Assembly (NCBI GenBank): GCA_051715425.1
Contig: JBPXJS010000009.1
Span: 124,001 to 188,000, forward strand
Length of the DNA stretch: 64,000 bases
DNA from: JAJTFA01 sp051715425
GTDB lineage: Bacteria > Bacteroidota > Bacteroidia > UKL13-3
Reading direction: 5' to 3'
Shown: in pieces, positions 17,194 through 25,472 of the stretch
Position numbering within the stretch: position 1 is the first letter of the stretch
Layout: each line of letters opens with the position of its first letter
The notes under the pieces: generated by a model
What the model saw: only the letters and a program-made list of their open reading frames with translations
What the model was told of the DNA's origin: nothing
The model's database searches: none
Translations under genes and position numbers: made by a program

Positions 17194-18663
17194 ATGATTG
17201 ATCATCAACTCAAAATATACAATACCCTTACGCGCAATACGGAAAAGTTTGAAACCCTTCATGCTGGTATGGTTGGCATGTACGTTTGCGGACCTACTGT
17301 ATACAGCAATGCCCATTTAGGGAATGCCCGCACCTTTATGTCTTTTGATGTGGTATTCAGGTACCTGCTGCACCTGGGTTATAAGGTAAGGTATGTGAGG
17401 AATATTACAGATGCCGGCCACCTGGAAAGTGATGCAGATGAAGGAGAAGATAAAATAAGTAAAAAGGCCAAGCTGGAGCAACTGGAGCCAATGGAAATTG
17501 TGCAACGGTATACCATCGATTTTCATGATGTGATGCGCGCGTTTAACGCCCTGCCGCCAAGTGTGGAGCCCACTGCTACAGGTCATATAATAGAGCAGAT
17601 TGAAATGACAAAGCAAATTCTCAATAGCGGCTTTGCTTATGAATCCAACGGATCGGTATATTTTGATGTGACAAAGTTTGCGCAAACGTATCCATACACC
17701 GCTTTATCAAACCGCAACCTGGATGAATTGCTGAACAATACACGTGAGCTTGACGGGCAGGATGAAAAAAGAGGCAGGCTTGATTTTGCTTTGTGGATTA
17801 AGGCCAGTCCGGAACATATTATGCGCTGGCCAAGTCCGTGGGGCGAAGGATTTCCCGGCTGGCACCTGGAGTGTTCTGCCATGAGCAGGAAGTACCTGGG
17901 TGAAGCTTTCGATATTCATGGAGGAGGTATGGATCTGATTCCAACGCACCATACCAATGAAATTGCACAAAATGTAGCCTGCAATGGCAACCATGCCCCG
18001 GTAAGGTACTGGATGCATACCAATATGCTTACCGTAAACGGGCAAAAAATGAGCAAAAGCTTAGGCAATTCTTTTCTTCCGTTTGAATTGTTTTCTGGTA
18101 GCCATGCCTTGCTGGATAAAGGATATAGCCCAATGACGGTGCGCTTTTTTATGTTGCAGGCACACTACCGCAGCACACTTGATTTTAGCAATGAAGCATT
18201 GCAGGCAGCCGAAAAAGGACTGGCCAGATTGATGAATGCCATGAAACTGATTGATGGATTAAAAACTTCGTCAGCTTCAACCTCCAATACGCAAATGCTT
18301 AGGTCTAACGTTTATGCTGCAATGGATGATGATTTGAATACACCCGTTGCCCTGGCTCATTTGTTTGAAGGAGTGCGCATTATTAATAGCGTAAACGATG
18401 GAAAAGAAACCATCACACAGGATGATAAAGCTGTTTTGTTTAAGTTGATGAACGAAATGGTTTTTGATGTGTTGGGATTAAAAGAAGAAGCCATTGCGCA
18501 TACAGATAAAATAGATGGACTGATGCAAATGATTTTGGAGCAGCGCAAGGATGCAAAGGCAAGAAAAGATTTTGCCACATCGGATCAGATCCGGGATAAA
18601 CTAAAGGAAATAGGTTTTGAGATAAAGGATGGCAAAGAAGGAACGGCATACAGTATTATTTAA
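17194..18663 (+). CDS. cysS: Cysteinyl-tRNA synthetase
   Basis: Charges tRNA-Cys with cysteine. The 489-aa protein has all landmarks of the monomeric class I enzyme: the zinc cysteine in MYVCGPTVYSNAHLGNARTF (HIGH-like motif H-L-G-N), the second zinc Cys/His set in GWHLECSAMSRKYLG...FDIHGGGMDLIPTHHTNEIAQ, the KMSKS motif (GQKMSKSLGN), and a C-terminal anticodon-binding helix bundle (DALIG-like, about residues 340-489). Length is normal. The peptidase gene follows 22 bases later in the same direction. Confidence 0.97.
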   Translation: MIDHQLKIYNTLTRNTEKFETLHAGMVGMYVCGPTVYSNAHLGNARTFMSFDVVFRYLLHLGYKVRYVRNITDAGHLESDADEGEDKISKKAKLEQLEPMEIVQRYTIDFHDVMRAFNALPPSVEPTATGHIIEQIEMTKQILNSGFAYESNGSVYFDVTKFAQTYPYTALSNRNLDELLNNTRELDGQDEKRGRLDFALWIKASPEHIMRWPSPWGEGFPGWHLECSAMSRKYLGEAFDIHGGGMDLIPTHHTNEIAQNVACNGNHAPVRYWMHTNMLTVNGQKMSKSLGNSFLPFELFSGSHALLDKGYSPMTVRFFMLQAHYRSTLDFSNEALQAAEKGLARLMNAMKLIDGLKTSSASTSNTQMLRSNVYAAMDDDLNTPVALAHLFEGVRIINSVNDGKETITQDDKAVLFKLMNEMVFDVLGLKEEAIAHTDKIDGLMQMILEQRKDAKARKDFATSDQIRDKLKEIGFEIKDGKEGTAYSII

Positions 18664-18685
18664 TAACTATACCAGCTAATTACAG

Positions 18686-19675
18686 ATGAAGAAAATGTAT
18701 AAAATAGCATTAATTAATCTGGCTATTGCCTTGTTTTTGTTTTCGTGCGGAAACGATAAACCGGCTAAACCAACAACAACAGAACCGGCCAAAACAGAAG
18801 CTTACAAAAGGGTTTCTCCGGCTTTTAATGCCGACAGTGCTTTTTATTATGTGCAAAAACAGGTGGAGTTTGGGCCAAGGGTTACCAATAGCGATGCACA
18901 TAAAAAATGTGGCGACTGGATGGTGGAGGAGTTAAAAAAACTTACCGATAATGTGATAGAGCAAAAAACAAGCATCACCAATTTTGATGGCAAAAAACTA
19001 AACATAAGAAATATTATTGCGGAGATTAACCCTAAGGCAACCAAACGCATTATGCTTTGTGCGCATTGGGATAGCAGGCCATATGCAGATGAGGACAACA
19101 ACGATACCGATAAGCCAATTTTGGGTGCAAATGACGGAGCAAGTGGTGTTGGGGTATTAATGGAAATAGCCAGGGTAATAAAGGCCAATCCTGCAGGTGT
19201 TGGGGTAGATATTATTTTGTTTGATGCGGAAGACCTTGGAAAATCGGAACATGAGAATTCATATTGCCTGGGCTCGCAATATTGGAGCAGAAATATGCAC
19301 CGCCCGGGATACAAAGCCGATTTTGGGATTTTGCTTGATATGGTAGGTGCAGCCAATGCCAAATTTGCCTGGGAAGAGGTTTCTGTAAACTATGCAAAGC
19401 CGGTATTGGAAAAAGTTTGGGGGCTGGGCAATGCACTGGGTTATGCAAACAGGTTTGTTTATTTTAACAAAGGGGGAATCATTGACGACCATGCTTATGT
19501 AAATAAGAATGCAGGAATTCCCACCATTGATATTATTCATTATGACGCAGCAACGCCAAGCGGGTTTCCTGAACACTGGCACACTCACCGCGACAATATG
19601 AACGCCATTGACCGCAATACACTAAGTGCAGTAGGGCAAACCCTGCTGGAAGTAATTTATACAGAAAAACCTTAA
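18686..19675 (+). CDS. M28 family peptidase / glutaminyl cyclase-like lipoprotein
   Basis: The 329-aa protein carries a lipobox (ALFLFSCGND, Cys near residue 21), so it is probably a lipoprotein. The mature part is an M28-type zinc fold: MLCAHWDSRPYAD (first zinc His and Asp), GANDGASGVGVLMEIARV (bridging Asp), DIILFDAEDLG (catalytic Glu-Asp region), GILLDMVGAANAKF, and the late DDHAYVN plus HWHTHRDN histidines. Spacing matches bacterial glutaminyl-peptide cyclotransferases, which convert N-terminal Gln to pyroglutamate, but a plain aminopeptidase is possible. Pyroglutamate formation on exported proteins has been linked to T9SS bacteria, which fits this genome. The stop overlaps the stop of the convergent UspA gene. 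Confidence 0.88.
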   Translation: MKKMYKIALINLAIALFLFSCGNDKPAKPTTTEPAKTEAYKRVSPAFNADSAFYYVQKQVEFGPRVTNSDAHKKCGDWMVEELKKLTDNVIEQKTSITNFDGKKLNIRNIIAEINPKATKRIMLCAHWDSRPYADEDNNDTDKPILGANDGASGVGVLMEIARVIKANPAGVGVDIILFDAEDLGKSEHENSYCLGSQYWSRNMHRPGYKADFGILLDMVGAANAKFAWEEVSVNYAKPVLEKVWGLGNALGYANRFVYFNKGGIIDDHAYVNKNAGIPTIDIIHYDAATPSGFPEHWHTHRDNMNAIDRNTLSAVGQTLLEVIYTEKP

Positions 19676-20493
19676 GAAGACGTTTTTTTAAAGGCCAGCA
19701 AAGGAATATCAACCTGATAAGCAACTTCGTTGGTAATACTCTTTTCAAAATACTTTTCCAGAATAGACCTGTTGTGAGCAAGCATGGCCAGCAAATCAGG
19801 TTTGTGCTCGTGAATAAACGCGGCAATGGCAGGCTCTATTTTGTTGCTCATGATCGCATCAAAAGAAATTTTCTGGTAATTAAAACGCCTTTTTAAATCC
19901 TGAGCAATAAGTTCCGGGCTAAAATTGCTGGCATTAATTACCTCAGGAAAAACATGCAAAAAATGAATATGCGCGTTAAAAATTTTGCCAAGCATCACTA
20001 ACGATTTGCCTTCAAACTCGGTATCGCTGAAATCGGTGGCGTACACAATATTTCTAATGCCGGAAAATGAAATATGTTTAGGTACAGAAATAACAGGCAC
20101 TTTAGAGGAAGAAATAAGTGCAGCAGTATGGCTTCCAAATAAAATATGGTTATTGTCAGCAATCCCTGTTGATGCGGTAACTATAATATCGGCTTTCCAT
20201 TTAGCGGCATAATCATTTATAACACCTGTTACCGGAATACCATGTAAAATATGTGTTTTAACAGAAGAGGGGAGTGTGCCGTTTTCGTTTTCTATTTTAT
20301 CAAGCAGGTTGTTGAATTGTTGTTTTACCTCCTTATGAAGTTCCTTCAGAAAAGCATCTTCCTTTTCTTTGTTCTCATAATACACTACGTTCAACAGCTC
20401 ATAAGCAGCATCATTTTTAAACATATCAAATGCATACCTGATGGCGTTAAGCGAGGCGACAGAAAAATCAGTTGGCAATAAAACCCTTAGCAT
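19672..20493 (-). CDS. Tandem universal stress protein (two UspA domains)
   Basis: The 273-aa protein has two UspA-fold halves. Domain 1 (about residues 1-145) has RVLLPTDFSVASLNAIRYAF and an ATP-motif-like G-x-x-x...LFGSHTAALI followed by KVPVISVP. Domain 2 (about 150-273) has NIVYATDFSDTEFEG and ends YFEKSITNEVAYQVDIPLLAF. UspA proteins bind ATP and act in stress or growth arrest; the exact partner is unknown. I chose the ATG at 20493 over one 42 bases upstream because it gives the canonical first strand (MLRVLLPTDFS). The receiver-CRP regulator is 57 bases upstream on the same strand, so this gene may be a target or operon mate. Confidence 0.9.
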   Translation of the reverse strand: MLRVLLPTDFSVASLNAIRYAFDMFKNDAAYELLNVVYYENKEKEDAFLKELHKEVKQQFNNLLDKIENENGTLPSSVKTHILHGIPVTGVINDYAAKWKADIIVTASTGIADNNHILFGSHTAALISSSKVPVISVPKHISFSGIRNIVYATDFSDTEFEGKSLVMLGKIFNAHIHFLHVFPEVINASNFSPELIAQDLKRRFNYQKISFDAIMSNKIEPAIAAFIHEHKPDLLAMLAHNRSILEKYFEKSITNEVAYQVDIPLLAFKKTSS

Positions 20494-20550
20494 TGAAGTC
20501 AAATAGTAGCCAAAACTAAGGGGTGTGGAGACCAAAAAAAATGATGGTCA

Positions 20551-21609
20551 TCAGTTTTTCATGCGCTGCAGTTTTTCTATCTCCAGAATGGTAATCTGGC
20601 TGGCTTTAACATCAATTAACTTCTCTTCTTTAAAATCTGATAATGTGCGGATAACGGTTTCAGTAGAAGTGCCAACCAGATTGGCAAGGTCTTCCCTGTT
20701 AATTGCCATGGTAAAAGGAGCTTTGTTTTCTTTATTATAGGTTTTCTCAAGCATCAGTAAACCCTCAGCAACACGCTTGCGCACAGAGTTATAGGCCAGC
20801 TTAAGCATACGGTCCTCCATATCCATAATATTGTTAGAGAGCATTTTAATAAATCGGTTGGCTATATCCCGGTTTTTGCCAATTAACTCATAAAAGTCTT
20901 CTTTGGGAATAAAATAGATTTGTGATTCTTCCAGCGTTTCGGCAGATTCATGGTATGGTCTGTCTTCCATTAAAGAGAGGTAACCAAAAAAATCGCCTTC
21001 ATTAAACAGGCCCACGATATAATCTTTGCCATCATCATTCGATTTATAGGTTTTAACCTTTCCTTTTTGAATAAAATAAATACCACGGGGATAATTGCCC
21101 GAACTGTATATAAACTCTTTTTTCCTGAATTGATGGAGGGTGCGACCCTTTGAAATCAGGTTCAGGTCGTTTAATGTTTTAGCCTGTTCCACAAAGGATT
21201 CAAAGCCATCAACAGAACGCTGAAAATCCGTTTTCAACATCTCTGTTCGTTTAAATCTTGTTTCAATGGCGGCAAGAATTTCAGCATCTTCAAAAGGTTT
21301 GGTAATATAATCATCGGCACCTAATGCCATTCCTTTACGTATATCTGATCTTTCTGTTTTTGCGGTAAGAAAAATAAATGGAATAGGAGCGGTATAGGGG
21401 TTATTTGATAATAGTTCCAGTACACCATATCCATCCAGTTCGGGCATCATAATATCACATATAATCAAATCCGGTTTGTGGCTTTGAGCTGCTCTTACCC
21501 CTTCTTTTCCGTTTGCTGCTTTGATCACGCCATAACCCGACAACTCAAGCAGTTCTGATGTGTTTTCCCTTACATCCTTATTGTCTTCAATAATGAGTAT
21601 CTGTTTCAT
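20551..21609 (-). CDS. Response regulator with receiver, cNMP-binding and CRP-type HTH domains
   Basis: The 352-aa protein is a receiver-CRP fusion. The receiver domain (1-120) has D9, phosphorylatable D52 (IICDIMMPELDG) and K104 (YITKPFED). The cyclic-nucleotide-binding domain (about 140-265) contains RGIYFIQKGKVK and EGDFFGYLSLMEDRPYHESAETLE. The C-terminal winged helix (about 280-352) contains NREDLANLVGTSTETVIRTLSDFKEEKLI, the CRP/FNR DNA-reading helix. So a phosphorelay input controls an FNR/CRP-type output. No cysteines that could hold an Fe-S cluster are seen. The start overlaps the kinase 3' end by 23 bases, so it is translationally coupled to its own kinase. Confidence 0.95.
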   Translation of the reverse strand: MKQILIIEDNKDVRENTSELLELSGYGVIKAANGKEGVRAAQSHKPDLIICDIMMPELDGYGVLELLSNNPYTAPIPFIFLTAKTERSDIRKGMALGADDYITKPFEDAEILAAIETRFKRTEMLKTDFQRSVDGFESFVEQAKTLNDLNLISKGRTLHQFRKKEFIYSSGNYPRGIYFIQKGKVKTYKSNDDGKDYIVGLFNEGDFFGYLSLMEDRPYHESAETLEESQIYFIPKEDFYELIGKNRDIANRFIKMLSNNIMDMEDRMLKLAYNSVRKRVAEGLLMLEKTYNKENKAPFTMAINREDLANLVGTSTETVIRTLSDFKEEKLIDVKASQITILEIEKLQRMKN

Positions 21610-23233
21610 TGGTGTGTTGATTATTTAAAGGTAGGTGAATGGTAAAGGTGGTGCCTTTCCCAAGTTCGCTTTGGAAGGTAATGTCTCCTCCCAGTAATTC
21701 AATGTATTTTTTAATAATATTTAGCCCCAATCCGGTGCCCTGAATATTGGCGGCATTTTCTGCCCGGTAAAACCGGTCAAATAAAAATGGCTGATCCTTT
21801 TCCGGAATGCCCATTCCTTCATCTGTTACTACCAGTTCAATAATATGATTTGTTTTGCTGAGGCGAACAGAAATTTGTCCTCCGTCTGGCGAATATTTAA
21901 CCGCATTTGACAACAGGTTTTGCAAAATGGTGCGGTATATTTTTTTATCGGTAATGATATCCGTTTCTTCCAGTGTTTCAATCAGATTAATGCTAAGGTT
22001 ATTTTCCACCATATCCTGTATTTCATTTACAAAATCGGCAGTAAATTCCCTTATATTAAATGCTGAATGCTCTACTTTTACCTTGCCACTTTCCAGTTTT
22101 TCAACGGATAAAAAATACTCAAGTATTTCGGTAAGGTTAGCAATAGCCGATTTAATTTTTTTTGCATGTACCCTTAATTTATCACCCTGGTTTAATTCAT
22201 AATACCTGATCATCAGGTTTAATGATGAAAGAATAGTGCTGAGTGGTGTTCTGAATTCATGCGAGGCCATGGATATAAAACGCGATTTCATATCATTAAG
22301 CACATTTGCTTTTTCCAGGGCATCACGCATCTGGTCTTCAGCATCCTTCATCGGTGAAATATTGAGTACCACCGCAACCAGCCGGTTTATCTCGCCCTGT
22401 TCATCAGCAATAGGGGTGGTATTCATCAGATAAGTATTACCTGCAAAATTTATTTCGTAGGATGTTTCTTCCCCATTCAGTGTTTTTAGAAAATTGGTTT
22501 CATGTATGGCGCTGCTTTCTGTGCCAGCAAAAGTTTCTGTAATTTTTTTACCAATAAAATCGCTTTTACTTAATCCGATCTTTTGTACTTCTCGCCCTTC
22601 AATAAACTCACAAACCATATTCTTATTGAAGATACAAATGGCTCCGTTGGGGTAGTTTTTAGCAATAATGGAAAACAGCAGTTGGTTTTTTATCAGTTCC
22701 TGCTCTGCTTTTTTTGTTTCCTCAAACTGGTTTTCAAGGCTTCGGTTGGTTAATTCCAGCGCACGCACCACTCCTCTTATTTCGTTGGTGCGTTCTTCTA
22801 CAATTTTTTCCAGTTCTATGGTGTATTGCCGCGCCTGTTCCTGTGCTTCTTTTAAATCCGTAATGTCACGCATTACTCCGGCAAATACCCTTCTGCCATC
22901 GGGTAAAAAAACTTCACTTACACTAAGAAAAAAAGGAAACTGGGTGCCGTTTTTTCGTAGTCCGCGCACCTCCCTGCCTATTCCAATTATTTTGCGCTCC
23001 CCGGTTTCCCTGTGGTGGCGCATATACCCGTCATGGTTTCCTCTGTAAGGTTCTGGCATCAGCATGGTAATATTCCTGCCTGTCATTTCCGATACCTGAT
23101 AACCAAATAGTCTTTCAACGGATGGATTTACCCGTTCAATAATACCCCGCTCGCTTATAATGATCATCGCATCAATGGCATCATTAAAGATGGCCCTTAA
23201 CGTCTTTTCATCAATATCGGTTTGCTTATTCAT
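21587..23233 (-). CDS. PAS-domain sensor histidine kinase
   Basis: The 548-aa kinase has no membrane segments and is probably cytoplasmic. PAS 1 (about 10-125) is followed by a PAC-type segment (IGIGREVRGLRKNGTQFPFFLSVSEVFLPDGR). A coiled coil spans 130-200 and PAS 2 spans 200-310. HisKA has MASHEFRTPLSTILSSL (His near 325). HATPase has NLLSNAVKYSPDGG, DEGMGIPEKDQPFLFDRFYR and GTGLGLNIIKK. It is coupled to the receiver-CRP regulator. The first PAS (GYQVSEMTGRNITMLMPEPYRGNHDGYMRHH) resembles FixL-type PAS domains, so haem/O2 sensing is possible, but that is inference. Confidence 0.93.
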   Translation of the reverse strand: MNKQTDIDEKTLRAIFNDAIDAMIIISERGIIERVNPSVERLFGYQVSEMTGRNITMLMPEPYRGNHDGYMRHHRETGERKIIGIGREVRGLRKNGTQFPFFLSVSEVFLPDGRRVFAGVMRDITDLKEAQEQARQYTIELEKIVEERTNEIRGVVRALELTNRSLENQFEETKKAEQELIKNQLLFSIIAKNYPNGAICIFNKNMVCEFIEGREVQKIGLSKSDFIGKKITETFAGTESSAIHETNFLKTLNGEETSYEINFAGNTYLMNTTPIADEQGEINRLVAVVLNISPMKDAEDQMRDALEKANVLNDMKSRFISMASHEFRTPLSTILSSLNLMIRYYELNQGDKLRVHAKKIKSAIANLTEILEYFLSVEKLESGKVKVEHSAFNIREFTADFVNEIQDMVENNLSINLIETLEETDIITDKKIYRTILQNLLSNAVKYSPDGGQISVRLSKTNHIIELVVTDEGMGIPEKDQPFLFDRFYRAENAANIQGTGLGLNIIKKYIELLGGDITFQSELGKGTTFTIHLPLNNQHTNETDTHY

Positions 23234-23273
23234 AACAATGAGGTATCGAAAATACTCAATGCCCGGCTAAATA

Positions 23274-23349
23274 AAAACCCCCGCCACTTAAATGGTCGGG
23301 GGTTTTAGCACTAAACCTAGTCTATGGAAAGATTGCAGGTACAAAATTA
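23274..23349 (-). ncRNA. Candidate small RNA: promoter plus hairpin terminator between kinase and cytochrome genes
   Basis: On the minus strand a TAATTTTG -7 box (23342-23349) is followed by roughly 65 bases ending in a strong hairpin (23274-23306: AAAACCCCCG / CGGGGGTTTT with inner CCA/TGG) and a T run (23273-23277). A smaller inverted repeat GTTTAG/CTAAAC lies just before the hairpin. This has the form of a short terminated transcript. It could also be an attenuator in the leader of the histidine kinase. I do not recognise the family. Confidence 0.35.
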
Positions 23350-23511
23350 TTCCTGTTGGGGTATGGAAAATATGATGCAGGTCATCAAAAAGGCATGATT
23401 AATATCAGTTATCATAGGGGTATTTTTATTAGTACCTGTCATTACCAATCAGCCGGGATTTTATTTTCTCGCTGGAATTGCTATAATTTTGATTAGCCTA
23501 AACCAACACCA

Positions 23512-24459
23512 ATGAAACGATTTTTGAAAATTGCCGGGATCTTACTGGGTATCATCCTGCTTGTAGTATTGTCTTTTGCCTCTTATATTCAGTTTAGTGA
23601 TATACCTGATGGGGAGAAAAAAGTAGTGGAAATGAAAGTGGAACTGTCGCCTGAACGTATTGCAAACGGTCAACGGATAGCCAATATGCTGTGTGTGCAA
23701 TGCCACAGTGATGAGAATGGAAAACTTACCGGAAAGCTGCTAAAAGATTTGCCCAAGGAGTTTGGCGAAATTTATTCAATGAATATTACACAGGATAAAG
23801 AAAAAGGAATTGGTGCCTGGAGTGATGGGGAGTTATACTACTTTTTAAGAACAGGCGTACGCAAAGATGGAAAGTTTTCTCCTCCATATATGCCTAAATT
23901 CCTTACCATGGCTGATGATGACCTGAAGGATATCATTGCCTGGATGCGTTCCGATGCGTATGGGGTACAAGCGGCAACAGAGGAAGCTCCTGCCAGTAAA
24001 CCTTCTTTCCTAACCAAGCTGTTGTGCCGCGTGGCTTTCCCTCCTTCAGCTTTTCCATATCCTAAAGCCGAAATTAAAAGACCGGATACCACCAGTTTGG
24101 TTAAGCTGGGTGAATACGTGGTGAATGGCCTTACCGGCTGTTATGCCTGCCACTCAAAAGACTTTAAAACAAATAATGATTTGGAGCCTGAAAAATCAGC
24201 AGGGTACTGCGGGGGAGGTAATCCCATGTTAAATATGCAGGGGGAAGTGGTGGTGAGCAGCAATATCACTTTTGATGAAACAGGCATTGCAACTTATTCC
24301 GAAGACGATTTTATTCAGGCTGTAAAATACGGAAAGAAAAAATCCGGAGAAATGGTACGTTATCCCATGTTTCCTCACACAGGGCTTACCGATCAGGAGG
24401 TTAAGGCCATATACGCCTACCTCAAGACCATTCCAAAAATAAATAGTAAAGTAAATTAA
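23512..24459 (+). CDS. Dihaem cytochrome c, membrane-anchored
   Basis: The 315-aa protein has one N-terminal membrane anchor (about residues 5-27) and two class I cytochrome c domains. Each has a haem site: CVQCH near residue 61 and CYACH near 205. Probable Met ligands follow (YMPKFLTMADDDL; MVRYPMFPHTGLTDQEV). The periplasmic electron-transfer role is clear; the partner is not. It may take electrons to an oxidase or from a dehydrogenase. It is the only gene read to the right in this block and sits divergently from the PAS kinase operon, consistent with control by the receiver-CRP regulator. Its stop shares a TTAA with the convergent GGGP synthase stop. Confidence 0.92.
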   Translation: MKRFLKIAGILLGIILLVVLSFASYIQFSDIPDGEKKVVEMKVELSPERIANGQRIANMLCVQCHSDENGKLTGKLLKDLPKEFGEIYSMNITQDKEKGIGAWSDGELYYFLRTGVRKDGKFSPPYMPKFLTMADDDLKDIIAWMRSDAYGVQAATEEAPASKPSFLTKLLCRVAFPPSAFPYPKAEIKRPDTTSLVKLGEYVVNGLTGCYACHSKDFKTNNDLEPEKSAGYCGGGNPMLNMQGEVVVSSNITFDETGIATYSEDDFIQAVKYGKKKSGEMVRYPMFPHTGLTDQEVKAIYAYLKTIPKINSKVN

Positions 24460-25196
24460 GAAATTGCCTGTTTAAGCAGCGGAATCAGATCCGGGCTTTT
24501 TTCAATAGCATTTCCAACCACAACTATATCCGCACCTGCATCGCAAGCCGCCCTGGCTTGCTCAGGTGTGCGTATGCCTCCACCAACAAACAGCGGAACG
24601 GTAATGTTTTCTCTAACCGCCTTAATCATTTCCAGTGGAATAGGGTTTAAAGCACCACTTCCAGCATCCATGTAAATACATTGTAATCCCAGCATCTCAC
24701 CTGCAAGGGCTGTAGTTGCCGCTATGGCCGATTTGTCTGCAGGTATGGGTGTGGTATTGCTCATATAAGAAACAGAGGTTATACGGCCTCCGTCTACAAT
24801 CATATACCCTGTTGGAATTACTTCAATACCGCTTTTCTTTAGTACAGGAGCTGCCAGCACATGTTTTCCAATCAGCAAATCGGGATTACGGCCGGAAATA
24901 AGGGATAAAAACAGGATGGCATCAGCTTCCGGGTTTACCTGCATGATATTGCCGGGGAAAATAATTACCGGAATAGTGGTGCTGGCCTTGATAACACTGA
25001 TACAACGATCGAAAAAACCGTTGGTGATCAGGCTACCACCCACTAAAATCAAATCAACACCGGCTGCCTGGCATATTTTACAGGTGTCGGCAAGTTGTTG
25101 CTCCCCTGTAACACTATCAGGGTCTATTAAAACAGCCAACTGCTTCCCGCCTTTGCCTGTATTATCTGGTAATTGCTTTGTTATCAGTTTTTTCAA
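24456..25196 (-). CDS. Geranylgeranylglyceryl phosphate synthase family (group II)
   Basis: The 246-aa TIM-barrel protein fits the PcrB/GGGPS family. It has LAVLIDPDSVT, LILVGGSLITNGFFD, the phosphate-site FPGNIMQVNPEADAILFLSLISGRNPDLLIG, YMDAGSGA, and LFVGGGIRTPEQARAACDAGADIVVVGNAIE. In archaea and some Bacteroidota, group II enzymes join geranylgeranyl-PP to sn-glycerol-1-phosphate, the first ether-lipid step. The bacterial lipid product is not well defined. The start codon is TTG at 25196, because an in-frame TAA lies two codons upstream. It shares its stop region with the cytochrome gene. Confidence 0.93.
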   Translation of the reverse strand: MKKLITKQLPDNTGKGGKQLAVLIDPDSVTGEQQLADTCKICQAAGVDLILVGGSLITNGFFDRCISVIKASTTIPVIIFPGNIMQVNPEADAILFLSLISGRNPDLLIGKHVLAAPVLKKSGIEVIPTGYMIVDGGRITSVSYMSNTTPIPADKSAIAATTALAGEMLGLQCIYMDAGSGALNPIPLEMIKAVRENITVPLFVGGGIRTPEQARAACDAGADIVVVGNAIEKSPDLIPLLKQAIS

Positions 25197-25472
25197 TGCT
25201 TAAAATGTATGCTAAACAGGACAAGCCGCTGATTTTGAAACACATTAATCAATTGCTCAAACCCGCGACAAATAAACGATTTTTATGTGAATATTTTTCT
25301 TATTCACAGGTTAACGGGTAGTAAAATCAAAGAGATATGGTGTTGGTTATTTTTTACTGTGGAAAATCAAAATTGATTGGTGTCAATAACAAATAGATTT
25401 TTGGATAAAAACTCCCTAAAAAATCGGTAACGATTAATTAATGATATTTTAACTTATAAACCTGAGCATACA
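25197..25472 (+). other. 276-bp AT-rich intergenic region upstream of nrdJ
   Basis: This region lies upstream of both the GGGP synthase gene (minus) and nrdJ (plus). It contains a short inverted repeat GTGAAT/ATTCAC (25287-25292 and 25302-25307). I see no cobalamin riboswitch B12 box, no NrdR-box pair and no gene. Confidence 0.4.

Noticed and set aside
25197..25472. Cobalamin riboswitch upstream of nrdJ
   Set aside because: No B12 box or multi-helix arrangement is visible; only a 6-bp inverted repeat.
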